A stretch of 64,000 nucleotides of DNA from Planktomarina sp. (GTDB taxonomy: Bacteria > Pseudomonadota > Alphaproteobacteria > Rhodobacterales > Rhodobacteraceae): NCBI GenBank assembly GCA_020629775.1, contig JAHDCP010000001.1, forward strand, positions 28,328 through 92,327. Reading direction: 5' to 3'. The notes beneath the pieces are model-generated. The model was given only the letters and a program-made list of their open reading frames with translations, made no database searches and was not told where the DNA came from. This document shows positions 47,557-57,928 of the stretch, in pieces (position 1 is the first letter of the stretch; each line of letters starts with the position of its first letter). Made by a program: the position numbers and the translations under genes.

Positions 47557-49197
47557 ATGGAACCTATTACCTGGACCGGCAATATTGGGACATTTCTCAA
47601 TCCGCTGTTGCTTATCAGCTTGGCCGGAATGGCGATCTATATGATCGTTTCTTTGACCGTGACGACCATGCGTCATGAAATTGCCAGCGCAGACAATCCT
47701 GTTCTTCCGGGCGGGACAGCTGCAATGCCTGGGCCAAACTTGGCATCGGCGGCAACATCCATTCCATTCTTCTTTGGTGTTTTGCTTATCCTGGTGATCC
47801 TGGCCATGGTAACAGGTGGCGACACCGGTTTGGGTGCATTCATGCCTGAAAGTGCATCCATTTATACCATCGCGCTTGTGGTCGCTTCTGTCATTTTGGC
47901 AATTGCAGCAAATGCAATTATCCCTGTGTCAGTCAGCAACACCATCGGCAAAGTCGCAGCTATTGGGCTGCTCGTGGTTTTGGTGGGTTACTTTCTGGCA
48001 AGCTTGTTGGGCGGCGTTTTCAGCGGCGGGATCATTGGCGCTGCACTTGTGCGTTTCATCCCGGTGTGGATTGCCTTGGGCATCACCTTCTTGGTTTCGA
48101 TGCACTTCAAAGATCAACTGGGTTTGTACGGAAAGCTTTTTGGCAACGTGGCCGGCATGATCGGTTTTGGACTGGTGACGTTTTGGGTATACACCGCGCT
48201 GTTCACCGGCGTGTTCGATCTGATCTCAACGTTTGATCCATTATCCCAAGCGTCTGGAATGAAAAACAAAGTTCCAGGCACCCCCCTTCGCGGCGCGGAA
48301 GAAGGCCAATTCACACATTATTTGTTGGGCGGCGATACTTTGGCCCGCGACGTGTTTTCGCGGATGGTCAAAGGATCCGTAATTGTTGTGCAAATTGCGC
48401 CCCTGGCAACTTTGTTTGCATTTATGGTTGGCATTACTTTGGGACTTCCAGCGGGGTTTTACGGTGGGTTCTTCGATACATTCTTGTCGTTTTTGGCAAA
48501 CTTGATTTTGGCCTTCCCAGTGATCTTGCTGTTCTATCTTTTGGTCACACCAGAAATCATCGACACCGGATTGCCCAACTATATGGCGGCGGTGTTGTTT
48601 GTGTTCCCGATCTTGTTTCTGACGGTGCTGATCAATTCACGATATTATACCCGGCCCCAGTTTCGAAACATCTTGCTGGGGGGCACGCTGGCGGTATCGT
48701 TCTTGTTGTACTTCAGTTTGATTTCCGCCGAAGGCACAGTGATCAGCTTCTGGCCAATGGATTTGTTCGATGTTCCAAGCGGGGTTTTGGTGGTGTTCGT
48801 TTCGGTTGTTTTCGTAAACGCGCCCACAGTTTTCCGGATCGTTCGCGGATTGGCGATGGACATCAAAACCCGGGATTACGTTTCAGCGGCACAAACGCGC
48901 GGCGAAGGGTCTTGGTACATCATGCTTTGGGAAATCCTGCCCAATGCCCGTGGCCCGCTGATCGTCGATTTCTGTTTGCGTATCGGGTACACCACCATTT
49001 TGCTGGGCACCTTGGGGTTCTTCGGATTGGGTTTGCCGCCGGAAAGCCCGGACTGGGGATCAACAATTAACCAAGGGCGCAAGCTGCTGGGCGTTTATCC
49101 ACACCCTGCCCTTCCACCAGCTTTTGCACTGATGAGCCTGGTTTTAGGTTTGAACTTGTTGGCCGACGGCTTGCGCGAAGAAAGCCTGAAGGACTAA
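47557..49197 (+). CDS. ABC transporter permease (DppC-like) with long N-terminal multi-TM extension
   Basis: C-terminal DppC core (HYLLGGDTLARDVFSRMVKG, DYVSAAQTRGEGSWYIMLWEILPNARGPLIVD); about 240-aa hydrophobic N-terminal extension. Confidence 0.88.
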   Translation: MEPITWTGNIGTFLNPLLLISLAGMAIYMIVSLTVTTMRHEIASADNPVLPGGTAAMPGPNLASAATSIPFFFGVLLILVILAMVTGGDTGLGAFMPESASIYTIALVVASVILAIAANAIIPVSVSNTIGKVAAIGLLVVLVGYFLASLLGGVFSGGIIGAALVRFIPVWIALGITFLVSMHFKDQLGLYGKLFGNVAGMIGFGLVTFWVYTALFTGVFDLISTFDPLSQASGMKNKVPGTPLRGAEEGQFTHYLLGGDTLARDVFSRMVKGSVIVVQIAPLATLFAFMVGITLGLPAGFYGGFFDTFLSFLANLILAFPVILLFYLLVTPEIIDTGLPNYMAAVLFVFPILFLTVLINSRYYTRPQFRNILLGGTLAVSFLLYFSLISAEGTVISFWPMDLFDVPSGVLVVFVSVVFVNAPTVFRIVRGLAMDIKTRDYVSAAQTRGEGSWYIMLWEILPNARGPLIVDFCLRIGYTTILLGTLGFFGLGLPPESPDWGSTINQGRKLLGVYPHPALPPAFALMSLVLGLNLLADGLREESLKD

Positions 49198-49215
49198 ACG
49201 TCCACGGCCCAGGCT

Positions 49216-49782
49216 TTAACGCAAAATAATCCGAACATAGTTGCGTGTCTCCTTAAACGGGGGCACGCCGCCATATTTTTGAACGGCCCCTGGACCCGCA
49301 TTATAAGCTGCAAGGGCCAATCGCCATGACCCAAAACGCTTGTACTGTTCCGCCAAATAACGTGCACCGCCGTCCAAATTTTGCACTGGATCATGCGGGT
49401 TAACGCGCAAATATTTTGCGGTTCCTGGCATAAGTTGCGTAAGACCGATGGCCCCTGCCGGTGAAATCGCTTTGGGGTTCCAGCCGCTTTCTTGCTGGAT
49501 CAAGCGGAAGAACAAATCAGCCGGCACACGGTATCTGTTGGCCGCGCGGCGGGCTTTGCCGAGATATTTGCCGCGATATTTTCCGTTGTATTTCACATTC
49601 GCTTTTTTCGCGCCAGGAGTTCCAGGAATGATCACGGGAGCTGGCTTCAAACGTACAGAACCTTTGTATTGGTCAGCAGCACGAGAATCCAAAACTTTGG
49701 TCTTGCGATTAAAATCGCTGGATTGGGCGGCGCCCTGGCTTGCTAAAACACTAAGTAGGGCAACAAATAAAACTTGCTTCAT
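49216..49782 (-). CDS. Lytic transglycosylase (SLT domain) protein
   Basis: [33 protein letters not shown]. Confidence 0.92.
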   Translation of the reverse strand: MKQVLFVALLSVLASQGAAQSSDFNRKTKVLDSRAADQYKGSVRLKPAPVIIPGTPGAKKANVKYNGKYRGKYLGKARRAANRYRVPADLFFRLIQQESGWNPKAISPAGAIGLTQLMPGTAKYLRVNPHDPVQNLDGGARYLAEQYKRFGSWRLALAAYNAGPGAVQKYGGVPPFKETRNYVRIILR

Positions 49783-49916
49783 AGGGTATGGCGTCCTCTA
49801 GAATGCGCGATATATAGACGTTCTATCGAATAAGGGCTACTGTCCTAAGGTTCACGAAATATTAAAGTTGCTGTTGCGATTGTGAAGTCCACATTTCGCA
49901 AATCACGGGGGAAACC

Positions 49917-50411
49917 ATGGCTGGATCGATAAATAAAGTGATTTTGGTGGGCAATTTGGGCCAAGACCCAGAAGTGCGCAGCTTTCAGAACGGCGGAAAG
50001 GTTTGTAACTTGTCCATCGCGACTTCTGAAAATTGGAAAGATCGCAACACTGGCGAACGCCGCGAAAAGACCGAATGGCACCGGGTCGCGATCTTCAGCG
50101 AAGGTCTGGTGCGTATCGCAGAACAGTATCTGCGCAAGGGCTCAAAAGTTTACTTGGAAGGCCAGCTTGAAACCCGGAAATGGCAAGATCAGTCGGGCCA
50201 AGATCGGTATTCTACCGAAGTGGTTTTGCGCAACTACAACTCAAACCTGACCATGTTGGATGGCCGGTCTGACGGTGCCAGCAGTGGCGGTGGCTATATG
50301 GCTGATCAATCCCGTGGCGGCGGTGGCGGGTACGACAGCGGCCCAAGCCAACAGCAAAACCAAGGTTATGCGCCTGCGCCATCCGACATGGATGATGAAA
50401 TTCCGTTCTAA
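49917..50411 (+). CDS. ssb: Single-stranded DNA-binding protein
   Basis: [18 protein letters not shown]; acidic C-terminus DMDDEIPF. Confidence 0.97.
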   Translation: MAGSINKVILVGNLGQDPEVRSFQNGGKVCNLSIATSENWKDRNTGERREKTEWHRVAIFSEGLVRIAEQYLRKGSKVYLEGQLETRKWQDQSGQDRYSTEVVLRNYNSNLTMLDGRSDGASSGGGYMADQSRGGGGGYDSGPSQQQNQGYAPAPSDMDDEIPF

Positions 50412-50413
50412 GA

Positions 50414-50698
50414 ATGCCCGTTGAACTGCAGGTTGCGATTATCTGCTTTGCCGGACTCGCGATCGGATATGTTGGCATATTTGCACGAATGGACCCGCCC
50501 ACAATTGGGCGGGTTTTATGTGGAGACGTGGCTGTTTTCACCATGTGCCTCACCACTATTGGCGCCTTATTCTGGGGCACGGGCACCACGTTTTCCACAG
50601 GGTTCGGGACCGTAAACTGGTTTTGGTTTACGGTTGTGTGTTATTCCGTACTGGAATGTCCGTTCTTTTTTTGGCTGCATCCAAAACTGCGTGATTAG
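50414..50698 (+). CDS. Hypothetical small membrane protein
   Basis: ORF directly after ssb; multiple hydrophobic helices. Confidence 0.5.
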   Translation: MPVELQVAIICFAGLAIGYVGIFARMDPPTIGRVLCGDVAVFTMCLTTIGALFWGTGTTFSTGFGTVNWFWFTVVCYSVLECPFFFWLHPKLRD

Positions 50699-51804
50699 CG
50701 GTTCAGTGCATCACGCAACACACCTTTTACAACATCTGCGGGAACATCCCTGGTCACAAATGACTGGCCGATACCTTTCGCCATAATGAATGCGATTTCG
50801 CCATCGACCACTTTTTTGTCCTGGCCCATTAAGCCAAACAAATCTTCTGCCGATGGCAAGTCCCCAGGAATATCCGACAGATCCAATTTTGTGCCCATGG
50901 CGGCCAAATGTTCACGGACACGGCTTGGGTCTTCTTGACTGCAAAGCCCCAAACGCGCGGACGTTTCGAAGGCCAAGGCACATCCTATGGCAACGCCTTC
51001 GCCGTGCAAAAGGCGGTCACTGTAGCCCGTTGCCGCCTCCAACGCGTGGCAAAACGTGTGACCCAAATTCAAAAGCGCACGATCCCCTTTTTCAGTTTCA
51101 TCACGGGCCACGATGTCTGCTTTCATTTGGCAGGACCGCTTTACCGCTTGCAGACGCGCATCTGCATCGCCCTGCGCCAACGCTGGCCCATGAGTTTCCA
51201 ACCAATCAAAAAAGTCTGCGTCGCCCAACAATCCGTATTTCACCACTTCGCCGTAGCCAGCCAAGAAATCACGCGGTGTCATGGTTCCCAAAACAGCGAT
51301 GTCTGCCAAGACCAAACTAGGTTGGTGAAACGCGCCAATCAAGTTCTTGCCAAAGCTTGAATTGATCGCTGTTTTTCCGCCCACAGAGCTGTCTACTTGG
51401 GCCAAAAGACTGGTGGGTATTTGCACGTACCGCACACCCCGGCGTAAAATCGCAGCGGCGAACCCCACAAGATCGCCAACAACCCCTCCTCCAAACGCTA
51501 CAACAACGTCATTGCGTTCCACTTTTTGGGACAGCAGCCATTCGACAGTTTGGGTCAGATGCTCCCAGCTTTTTGTCGCTTCACCCGGCGGCAAAATAAG
51601 TTCCGAAGACGCAATTCCTGCAGCGTCCAATGACGTTTTCAAGTCATGCAAATGCAGCGCAGCCACGGTCGCGTCTGTCACGATGGCGACTTTGGGACGA
51701 TCCATAATTTGGCTGATCAATCCGCCAGCATCCGCCAAAAGACCATGCCCCAGTTGTATGTCATAGGAACGGTTTCCAAGGGCAACATGAACCACTTCAG
51801 TCAT
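50695..51804 (-). CDS. aroB: 3-dehydroquinate synthase
   Basis: VVAFGGGVVGDLVGFAAA; LLAQVDSSVGGKTAIN. Confidence 0.97.
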   Translation of the reverse strand: MTEVVHVALGNRSYDIQLGHGLLADAGGLISQIMDRPKVAIVTDATVAALHLHDLKTSLDAAGIASSELILPPGEATKSWEHLTQTVEWLLSQKVERNDVVVAFGGGVVGDLVGFAAAILRRGVRYVQIPTSLLAQVDSSVGGKTAINSSFGKNLIGAFHQPSLVLADIAVLGTMTPRDFLAGYGEVVKYGLLGDADFFDWLETHGPALAQGDADARLQAVKRSCQMKADIVARDETEKGDRALLNLGHTFCHALEAATGYSDRLLHGEGVAIGCALAFETSARLGLCSQEDPSRVREHLAAMGTKLDLSDIPGDLPSAEDLFGLMGQDKKVVDGEIAFIMAKGIGQSFVTRDVPADVVKGVLRDALNR

Positions 51805-52351
51805 TTTGTATTCCTTCATCTTCCAAGACATCCGGCCGTGTTGAAATGGCCTGAACCACACGGTCGCATGTATCTGTAATGGAATAGTCAGCTTGGGTTT
51901 CAACCACCAAATCAGCAGTGGCATACACCGGCGCGCGTTCGTCATAGATCTGTTGCAATGTGGCTTTTGGGTCCGCTGTGCGTAAAAGTGGGCGTGTGTC
52001 TTTGGATCTTACGCGCAACCAAAGCAGATCAACGGGCGCAGATATACATACAGACAACCCGTGCTGGCTGATGGCCTCTCGATTTTGGGGCTGAAGAAAG
52101 GCACCCCCACCAGTGGACAGGACAGAAGGAGGCCCTTCCAACAGGCGTTGGATCACCTTCGATTCCGCTTGACGAAAAAAGCGTTCTCCGTCCCTTTCGA
52201 AGATTTCAGCGATGGACATGTTGGCAGCAGTTACGATTTCTTCATCACTATCTAAGAACGGAACTCCGAGTTGCGCCGCAACCGCGCGCCCCACTGCCGT
52301 TTTACCGGCCCCCATCATTCCAACAAGAACAACCGTCTTTTTGAGCAGCAT
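51797..52351 (-). CDS. aroK: Shikimate kinase
   Basis: VVLVGMMGAGKTAVGRAVA; LSTGGGAF. Confidence 0.95.
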   Translation of the reverse strand: MLLKKTVVLVGMMGAGKTAVGRAVAAQLGVPFLDSDEEIVTAANMSIAEIFERDGERFFRQAESKVIQRLLEGPPSVLSTGGGAFLQPQNREAISQHGLSVCISAPVDLLWLRVRSKDTRPLLRTADPKATLQQIYDERAPVYATADLVVETQADYSITDTCDRVVQAISTRPDVLEDEGIQND

Positions 52352-52455
52352 TTGCGTAAAAATCCCCGTCAAGACCGGTCACGACTTGCACCAGCGTCCT
52401 TTGGATTGTTAGACAAAGGGAAGACAAAGGCCAAGACAAGCAAAGGTGGATTACG

Positions 52456-52605
52456 GTGTTTAAGCTGATCAAATTCCTGATTTACCTCATTGTGTTCTGT
52501 GCAATTGCGTTGATTGCATTTGCCTACCTGGGTCCAATCTTGGGTGTGGATTTTTCTGCACCGCAAGTTCCGGTCTCCCAACCGCTGGAGCTTCAGACTG
52601 ACTAA
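52456..52605 (+). CDS. 49-aa small membrane protein
   Basis: GTG start with AAGGTGG RBS; (M)FKLIKFLIYLIVFCAIALIAFAYLGPILGVDFSAPQVPVSQPLELQTD. Confidence 0.6.
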   Translation: MFKLIKFLIYLIVFCAIALIAFAYLGPILGVDFSAPQVPVSQPLELQTD

Positions 52606-54043
52606 GAACCTTTCTTTGGCCGCGGCAGTCTTGGTGGGAACGGCGTGTTTTGGACAAGAAGAACCTTTGTCCGCGATTGATTGGCTGTCTCAGCCCACGC
52701 AAACGCCGTTTCAACAAGTAAGTCCAATTGATTTGGAAGAACCCGTCGCCACTTCAGTTGAGGTGCAGACAGTGGTGGTGTCCAGCTTGGATCAAATTGA
52801 TGAAAACCAACCTGGTTTGATGCCGCTGGACGTGGCCGGATTACCACCGGAACTATGGGCAGAAGAAGATAGCGCCGAGCTGCAAAAGCTACTGGCTCAA
52901 ATACCTACCCATCTTTTGCCAGCAGCACGCGATTTGTTTTTGCGCGTTGTTTTGGCGAAGGCCGCTTCGTCATCAAACATGGTAAACGCGCGGGTCGATG
53001 CGTTGCTGAGGTTTGGCGCAGTTCAACCCGCATTTTCAATGTTGGATGAAATCCCACCCACTGATGCGGCCGGGTTTGATCGATATTTCGATGCAGCCTT
53101 GCTGACATGGCAGGTGTCTTCAGCGTGCCGTCTGTTGCAAGATAATCCAGCGCTTTCACAAAAAGCCGCCACTAAAATTTATTGCACCGCGCGTGTTGGT
53201 GAATGGGACACAGCCGTACTGCAATATTTCACCCATGATGTTTTGGGCGATATCCCACGCCCCATTAACCAACTGTTGGGCGGCTTCTTGGAACCAGGGC
53301 TGGCAGAAGAATTGAACCTGCCCCCTGTCAACGCCAAGGCCATCAGTCCATTAGAATTCCGTTTGCGCGAAAGCGTTGGGGCTGCGGTGCCCACCACCGG
53401 ATTGTCATTGGAATTTGTGGCCACTGATTTGCAACCCGCAGCCGGATGGCGCGCCCAAGTGGAAGCCGCTGAAAAATTGGCAGCCGCTGGCGCACTACCG
53501 GCTGAAAATCTTTTGGACATTTATACACTTGGCAAGGCGGCCGCGTCGGGTGGGGTTTGGGAACGGGTGCGCTTAACCACCGCCTTCAAAAACGCCGTTA
53601 CAAACGGTGACAAAGCCGCCATGCAGTCGGTTCTTCCAGCCCTTTGGAAGGCAGCAGACATTCCAAGACTGCGTACAACCTATGCCGAGTTTTTCGCAGA
53701 AGACCTGCAGTTTATTTCCTTCCAAGATGAAACGGCAGAAGGCATTCGCAAAAGGATCATCGCGCTCAGCGCAGATGTGCCCGCGATTGTTGACAACCAA
53801 CTTTTTGCGCAAGCCGAAGGAACACAAGCCGCCAAAGCAATTTCACTGGCATTTGCTGAAAACGTTTCGCCCCGTCCGGTGACCGCTTTGGCAATTATGC
53901 AAACCCTTTCTATCGTTGAAAGCGCTCAACAAGGTGACGTGAATGCCCTTCAATTGGCATTGTTGGGATTGCGATCCTTGGGTTTTGAGGACGAGGCGAA
54001 ACGCCTGGCTGCGCAATTTATGATATTGGTAGCCAAGGTATGA
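52598..54043 (+). CDS. Hypothetical exported protein upstream of xerD
   Basis: Signal peptide-like LTKNLSLAAAVLVGTACFGQ; no ATG near the 5' end, CTG 52598 or TTG 52616 possible start. Confidence 0.65.
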   Translation: MTKNLSLAAAVLVGTACFGQEEPLSAIDWLSQPTQTPFQQVSPIDLEEPVATSVEVQTVVVSSLDQIDENQPGLMPLDVAGLPPELWAEEDSAELQKLLAQIPTHLLPAARDLFLRVVLAKAASSSNMVNARVDALLRFGAVQPAFSMLDEIPPTDAAGFDRYFDAALLTWQVSSACRLLQDNPALSQKAATKIYCTARVGEWDTAVLQYFTHDVLGDIPRPINQLLGGFLEPGLAEELNLPPVNAKAISPLEFRLRESVGAAVPTTGLSLEFVATDLQPAAGWRAQVEAAEKLAAAGALPAENLLDIYTLGKAAASGGVWERVRLTTAFKNAVTNGDKAAMQSVLPALWKAADIPRLRTTYAEFFAEDLQFISFQDETAEGIRKRIIALSADVPAIVDNQLFAQAEGTQAAKAISLAFAENVSPRPVTALAIMQTLSIVESAQQGDVNALQLALLGLRSLGFEDEAKRLAAQFMILVAKV

Positions 54044-54945
54044 CCCAGCAGTGGATTTCCACTTTTCTTGAGGCGCAAGCAGCAGATGCAGGTGCGTCTC
54101 GCAACACCCAAGAAGCCTATGGCAGGGATCTTCTAGATTACTTGGAATTTGTGGAAAAGCAGGGCGAAACTTTCGAATCCGCACAAGAGCAAACGGTCGA
54201 ATCTTATCTCATCCATTGCACTGATCAGGGCTTTGCCTTGTCAACACGCGCACGGCGTTTGTCCTCCATCAAGCAACTCTACAGATTTGCATTCGAAGAA
54301 GGCCTTCGCAAAGACAATCCGGCCATTCAAATCAAGGGCCCTGGCAAAGAGAAAAAGCTGCCCAAAACGTTGAGTGTTGAAGACGTTGATCGACTTTTGG
54401 ATGCCGCCCGTACAACGGGGCGTGCCAAATTAGACAAACTGCGCAACACCTGTTTGATGGAAGTTCTGTATGCTACCGGTTTACGCGTCACTGAACTGGT
54501 ATCTTTGCCAGCCTCCGCCGTGCGCGGTGATCCGCGAATGATACTGGTGCGCGGCAAAGGGGACAAAGAACGCATGGTTCCCTTGTCGCCGGGCGCCAGG
54601 GAAGCCGTGCAAGTTTGGCTGTCTGTAAGGGACGATGAAAAGGCTTGGGAAGCATCACCCTTCTTGTTCCCGTCGCGCGGAAAGTCAGGACATGTGACCC
54701 GAGTGTGGTTCTATAATCAGATCAAAAGCTTCGCTTTGACTGCGGGCATTGATCCATCCCAAGTGACGCCCCATACCCTGCGCCATGCGTTTGCGACGCA
54801 TCTTTTGGCAGGTGGAGCCGATTTGCGGTCGATTCAAACACTTTTGGGCCACGCAGATGTTGCAACCACTGAAATTTACACCCACGTGTTGGACGAGCGC
54901 TTAAAACAACTGGTGCTGGAAAATCACCCCCTGGCAGAGACCTGA
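54040..54945 (+). CDS. xerD: Tyrosine recombinase XerD
   Basis: ATGLRVTELVSL; HTLRHAFATHLLAGGADLRSIQTLLGHADVATTEIYTHV. Confidence 0.95.
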   Translation: MTQQWISTFLEAQAADAGASRNTQEAYGRDLLDYLEFVEKQGETFESAQEQTVESYLIHCTDQGFALSTRARRLSSIKQLYRFAFEEGLRKDNPAIQIKGPGKEKKLPKTLSVEDVDRLLDAARTTGRAKLDKLRNTCLMEVLYATGLRVTELVSLPASAVRGDPRMILVRGKGDKERMVPLSPGAREAVQVWLSVRDDEKAWEASPFLFPSRGKSGHVTRVWFYNQIKSFALTAGIDPSQVTPHTLRHAFATHLLAGGADLRSIQTLLGHADVATTEIYTHVLDERLKQLVLENHPLAET

Positions 54946-54950
54946 TATCC

Positions 54951-56237
54951 GTGTTTGATTCTTCTTTTTGGTTCACCGCAGCTGGCGTTTTTGCCTTGCT
55001 CGTCTTGTCTGGCTTTTTTTCGGGATCCGAAACAGCCCTAACGGCCGCATCGCGCGGCAAATTACGGGCGCAAGCCGACAAGGGATCGCGCGGTGCGCAA
55101 CGCGCCTTGGAAATCACTGAAGATAGTGAACGCTTGATTGGGTCTGTTCTTTTGGGGAACAACTTGGTGAACATTTTGGCCACGTCATTGACCACAGCTC
55201 TTTTGACATCGCTTTTTGGTGACAATGGTGTGTTGATTGCCACAGCGGTGATGACCGTTCTGATCCTGATTTTCGCAGAAGTTTTGCCCAAAACCTATGC
55301 CATCACCAATGCTGAAACAGCCGCAAGCCGGGTGTCAGCCCCCATCAAACTGGTGGTTACGATCTTTGCCCCCATTGTGCGCGTCGTTCAGATGTTGGTG
55401 CGCGGTGTTTTGCGATTGTTCGGTGTTGAAACCAACCCCGATGAACAGGTGTTGGCCTTACGTGAAGAAATCCAAGGGGCGCTGTCTTTGGGCCACGAAG
55501 AAGGTGTAGTGGAAAAGGAAGACCGCGATCGAATTTTGGGTGCGCTTGATTTGGCGGATCGCACGGTTGAAGAAATCATGTTGCACCGATCGGGCATTGA
55601 AATGATTGATGTGACCTTGCCACCGGAAGAAATCTTGTCTGTGGCATTGGAAAGCGCGCATACCAGATTGCCTTTGTATCGCGACAATCCTGAAAACATT
55701 GTCGGCGTTATCCACGCCAAAGATTTGGCCCGCGCCATGGACAAATTGGCCCGCGAAGGGACCGCACGCAAAGATGCCATGGCCCGGTTCCAAGTTTTGG
55801 ACGTGGCGATGGAGCCCTATTTTGTTCCTGAAACCACACCCCTGGACGATCAAATGCGCGAGTTTTTGCGCCGCCACACCCACTTTGCTTTGGTGGTGGA
55901 TGAATACGGATCCCTGCAAGGACTGCTAACCTTGGAAGATATCTTGGAAGAAATTGTTGGGGAAATCACCGACGAATTCGACAGCGGTGAATTTGCCGTT
56001 TCTGAAGGTCCAGACGGAAATGTGGTCGTCGAAGGCGCGATGACCATTCGTGATTTGAACCGTGCCATGGACTGGTCCCTGCCCGATGACGAAGCCAACA
56101 CAGTGGCTGGCTTGGTCATCCACGAGGCACAGTCTATCCCTGCCCAGGGTCAAGTCTTTGCGTTCCACGGTTTTCGATTTGAAGTCGTGGCCCGCAAAGA
56201 AAATCGCTTGGCTAAGTTGAAAATCAAAGCGCTTTAA
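54951..56237 (+). CDS. HlyC/CorC (CNNM) family transporter with CBS domains
   Basis: SGFFSGSETALTAASRGKLR; CBS pair; CorC_HlyC C-terminus. Confidence 0.93.
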   Translation: MFDSSFWFTAAGVFALLVLSGFFSGSETALTAASRGKLRAQADKGSRGAQRALEITEDSERLIGSVLLGNNLVNILATSLTTALLTSLFGDNGVLIATAVMTVLILIFAEVLPKTYAITNAETAASRVSAPIKLVVTIFAPIVRVVQMLVRGVLRLFGVETNPDEQVLALREEIQGALSLGHEEGVVEKEDRDRILGALDLADRTVEEIMLHRSGIEMIDVTLPPEEILSVALESAHTRLPLYRDNPENIVGVIHAKDLARAMDKLAREGTARKDAMARFQVLDVAMEPYFVPETTPLDDQMREFLRRHTHFALVVDEYGSLQGLLTLEDILEEIVGEITDEFDSGEFAVSEGPDGNVVVEGAMTIRDLNRAMDWSLPDDEANTVAGLVIHEAQSIPAQGQVFAFHGFRFEVVARKENRLAKLKIKAL

Positions 56238-57769
56238 CGCCCCCGGAACAGCCCGCCAAGGATCCCGCGCACCAACCGGCGCCCGGTGGTGCCGGTCAAT
56301 TCGCGCATGACCATTTTCCCAACTTGCGCCCCCATGGATTGGCCAGATCGACCGCGGGACGTCGAACGTCCCACTTTGGATCCAGAATACCGACGCCCGG
56401 CGTTATATTCACGCTCTGCCGTGGACATTTCTTCCTCTTTTGCCTCTTGGGCTTCGGCTTCTTCGGCGGCAGCTTTGGCACGCGCATTCAACACTTCGAA
56501 CGCGCTTTCGCGATCCACTTCAGCTTCATATTTTCCAGCAATCGGCGAATTCGCAATGACATCGCGCCGTGTGGCTTTGTCAATCGGCCCCAAATGGGAA
56601 GATGGCGGGCGGATTAGGGTGCGTTCCACAACGCCAGGCACACCCTTGTTTTCCAAAAGCGAAGTCACCGCTTCGCCGACGCCCACTTCTTTGATGGCGT
56701 CTTCTGTCGAAAAGCGCGGGTTGTCACGATATGTCTGTGCTGCCAAGCGCAGCTTCTTACGATCAGAAGCTGTGAAGGCACGCAAAGCATGTTGAATACG
56801 ATTGCCCAACTGGCCCAGAATGTCTTCGGGCACATCACCAGGATTTTGAGTGATAAAGTAAACACCAACCCCTTTGGACCGGATCAAGCGGGCCACTTGT
56901 TCCACTTTATCGACTAACGCTTTTGGCGCGCCATCAAACAAGAGGTGCGCTTCATCAAAAAAGAAAACCAACTTCGGACGATCAGGGTCACCGACTTCAG
57001 GCAGTTCTTCAAAAAGTTCAGACAACAACCACAAAAGAAATGTGGAATACAACTTTGGTGCCGCAATCAATTTGTCTGATGCCAGCACATTCACCCGCCC
57101 GCGCCCGTCGGGTTCGATGGCCATCATGTCCGACAGCGCCAATGCAGGTTCGCCAAACATGCGCGCCCCGCCCTGGTTTTCCAGCACCAATAACGCGCGC
57201 TGAATGGCCCCAACGGTGGCGTTGTTCACGTTGCCATACCTTAAAGACAGTTCTTTTCCGTTTTGGCCTACCCAGACCAACAAGGCTTGCAGATCTTTTA
57301 GATCCAACAAAGGCAAGCCTTGTTCATCGGCAACACGGAACGCAATATTGATGACCCCTTCTTGGGCGTCGGTCAATTCTAACAACTGCGACAACAGCAA
57401 AGGCCCCATTTCAGCAACCGTTGTGCGGATGGGATGGCCTTGATCTGCAAACAGATCCCAAAAAACCACCGGGAACGACTTATAGTCGTAATCTTCAAAC
57501 CCAATCTTTTCCGCCCGCGACAAAAAAGCATCGTGCAGTTTGTGGCTCGCAGATCCCGAAGCCGCCAACCCGGACAGGTCACCTTTTACGTCTGCCAAAA
57601 AGACCGGCACACCCGCATTGGAAAAGTTTTCTGCCAGGATTTGCAAGGTGACGGATTTACCCGTACCGGTGGCCCCCGCCACCAACCCGTGGCGGTTGGC
57701 GTAGTTCAAAAGAAGTTCCTGCGGCGCGCTGTAGTCTTCGCCCCCGCCACCGATAAAAATGCCCGACAT
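56234..57769 (-). CDS. HerA-like ATPase (DUF853)
   Basis: HGLVAGATGTGKSVTLQILAE; KLVFFFDEAHLLFDG. Confidence 0.93.
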   Translation of the reverse strand: MSGIFIGGGGEDYSAPQELLLNYANRHGLVAGATGTGKSVTLQILAENFSNAGVPVFLADVKGDLSGLAASGSASHKLHDAFLSRAEKIGFEDYDYKSFPVVFWDLFADQGHPIRTTVAEMGPLLLSQLLELTDAQEGVINIAFRVADEQGLPLLDLKDLQALLVWVGQNGKELSLRYGNVNNATVGAIQRALLVLENQGGARMFGEPALALSDMMAIEPDGRGRVNVLASDKLIAAPKLYSTFLLWLLSELFEELPEVGDPDRPKLVFFFDEAHLLFDGAPKALVDKVEQVARLIRSKGVGVYFITQNPGDVPEDILGQLGNRIQHALRAFTASDRKKLRLAAQTYRDNPRFSTEDAIKEVGVGEAVTSLLENKGVPGVVERTLIRPPSSHLGPIDKATRRDVIANSPIAGKYEAEVDRESAFEVLNARAKAAAEEAEAQEAKEEEMSTAEREYNAGRRYSGSKVGRSTSRGRSGQSMGAQVGKMVMRELTGTTGRRLVRGILGGLFRGR

Positions 57770-57873
57770 GTCAGTCTCCTGTTCGTTCGAGCTGACAATA
57801 CTACGTTAATGAAGATGTGCCAGTATCAGTTCATCGCCCTTGATGCGTTGGGCGATATCCTCCCTGTCTGACT

Positions 57874-57907
57874 GGCCGTGCTGCACATTGCAGTGCGGCC
57901 TTTTTTT
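57874..57907 (+). terminator. Intrinsic terminator without an annotated upstream plus-strand gene
   Basis: GGCCGtgCTGCA-CAT-TGCAGtgCGGCC-TTTTTTT. Confidence 0.75.
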
Positions 57908-57928
57908 AGCAAACACTCGTATTAGTCG

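Noticed and set aside
49815-49860. Possible SOS box in the ssb promoter region
   Set aside because: GTTC occurrences do not have an N7-spaced partner
57781-57788. GTTCGTTC near the herA start as SOS box
   Set aside because: Half-sites are adjacent, not separated by 7 nt
57434-57871. 145-aa plus-strand ORF extending past the herA-like gene start
   Set aside because: Mostly antisense to the HerA-like gene; no domain. Only the terminator and short 3' portion retained as a separate finding
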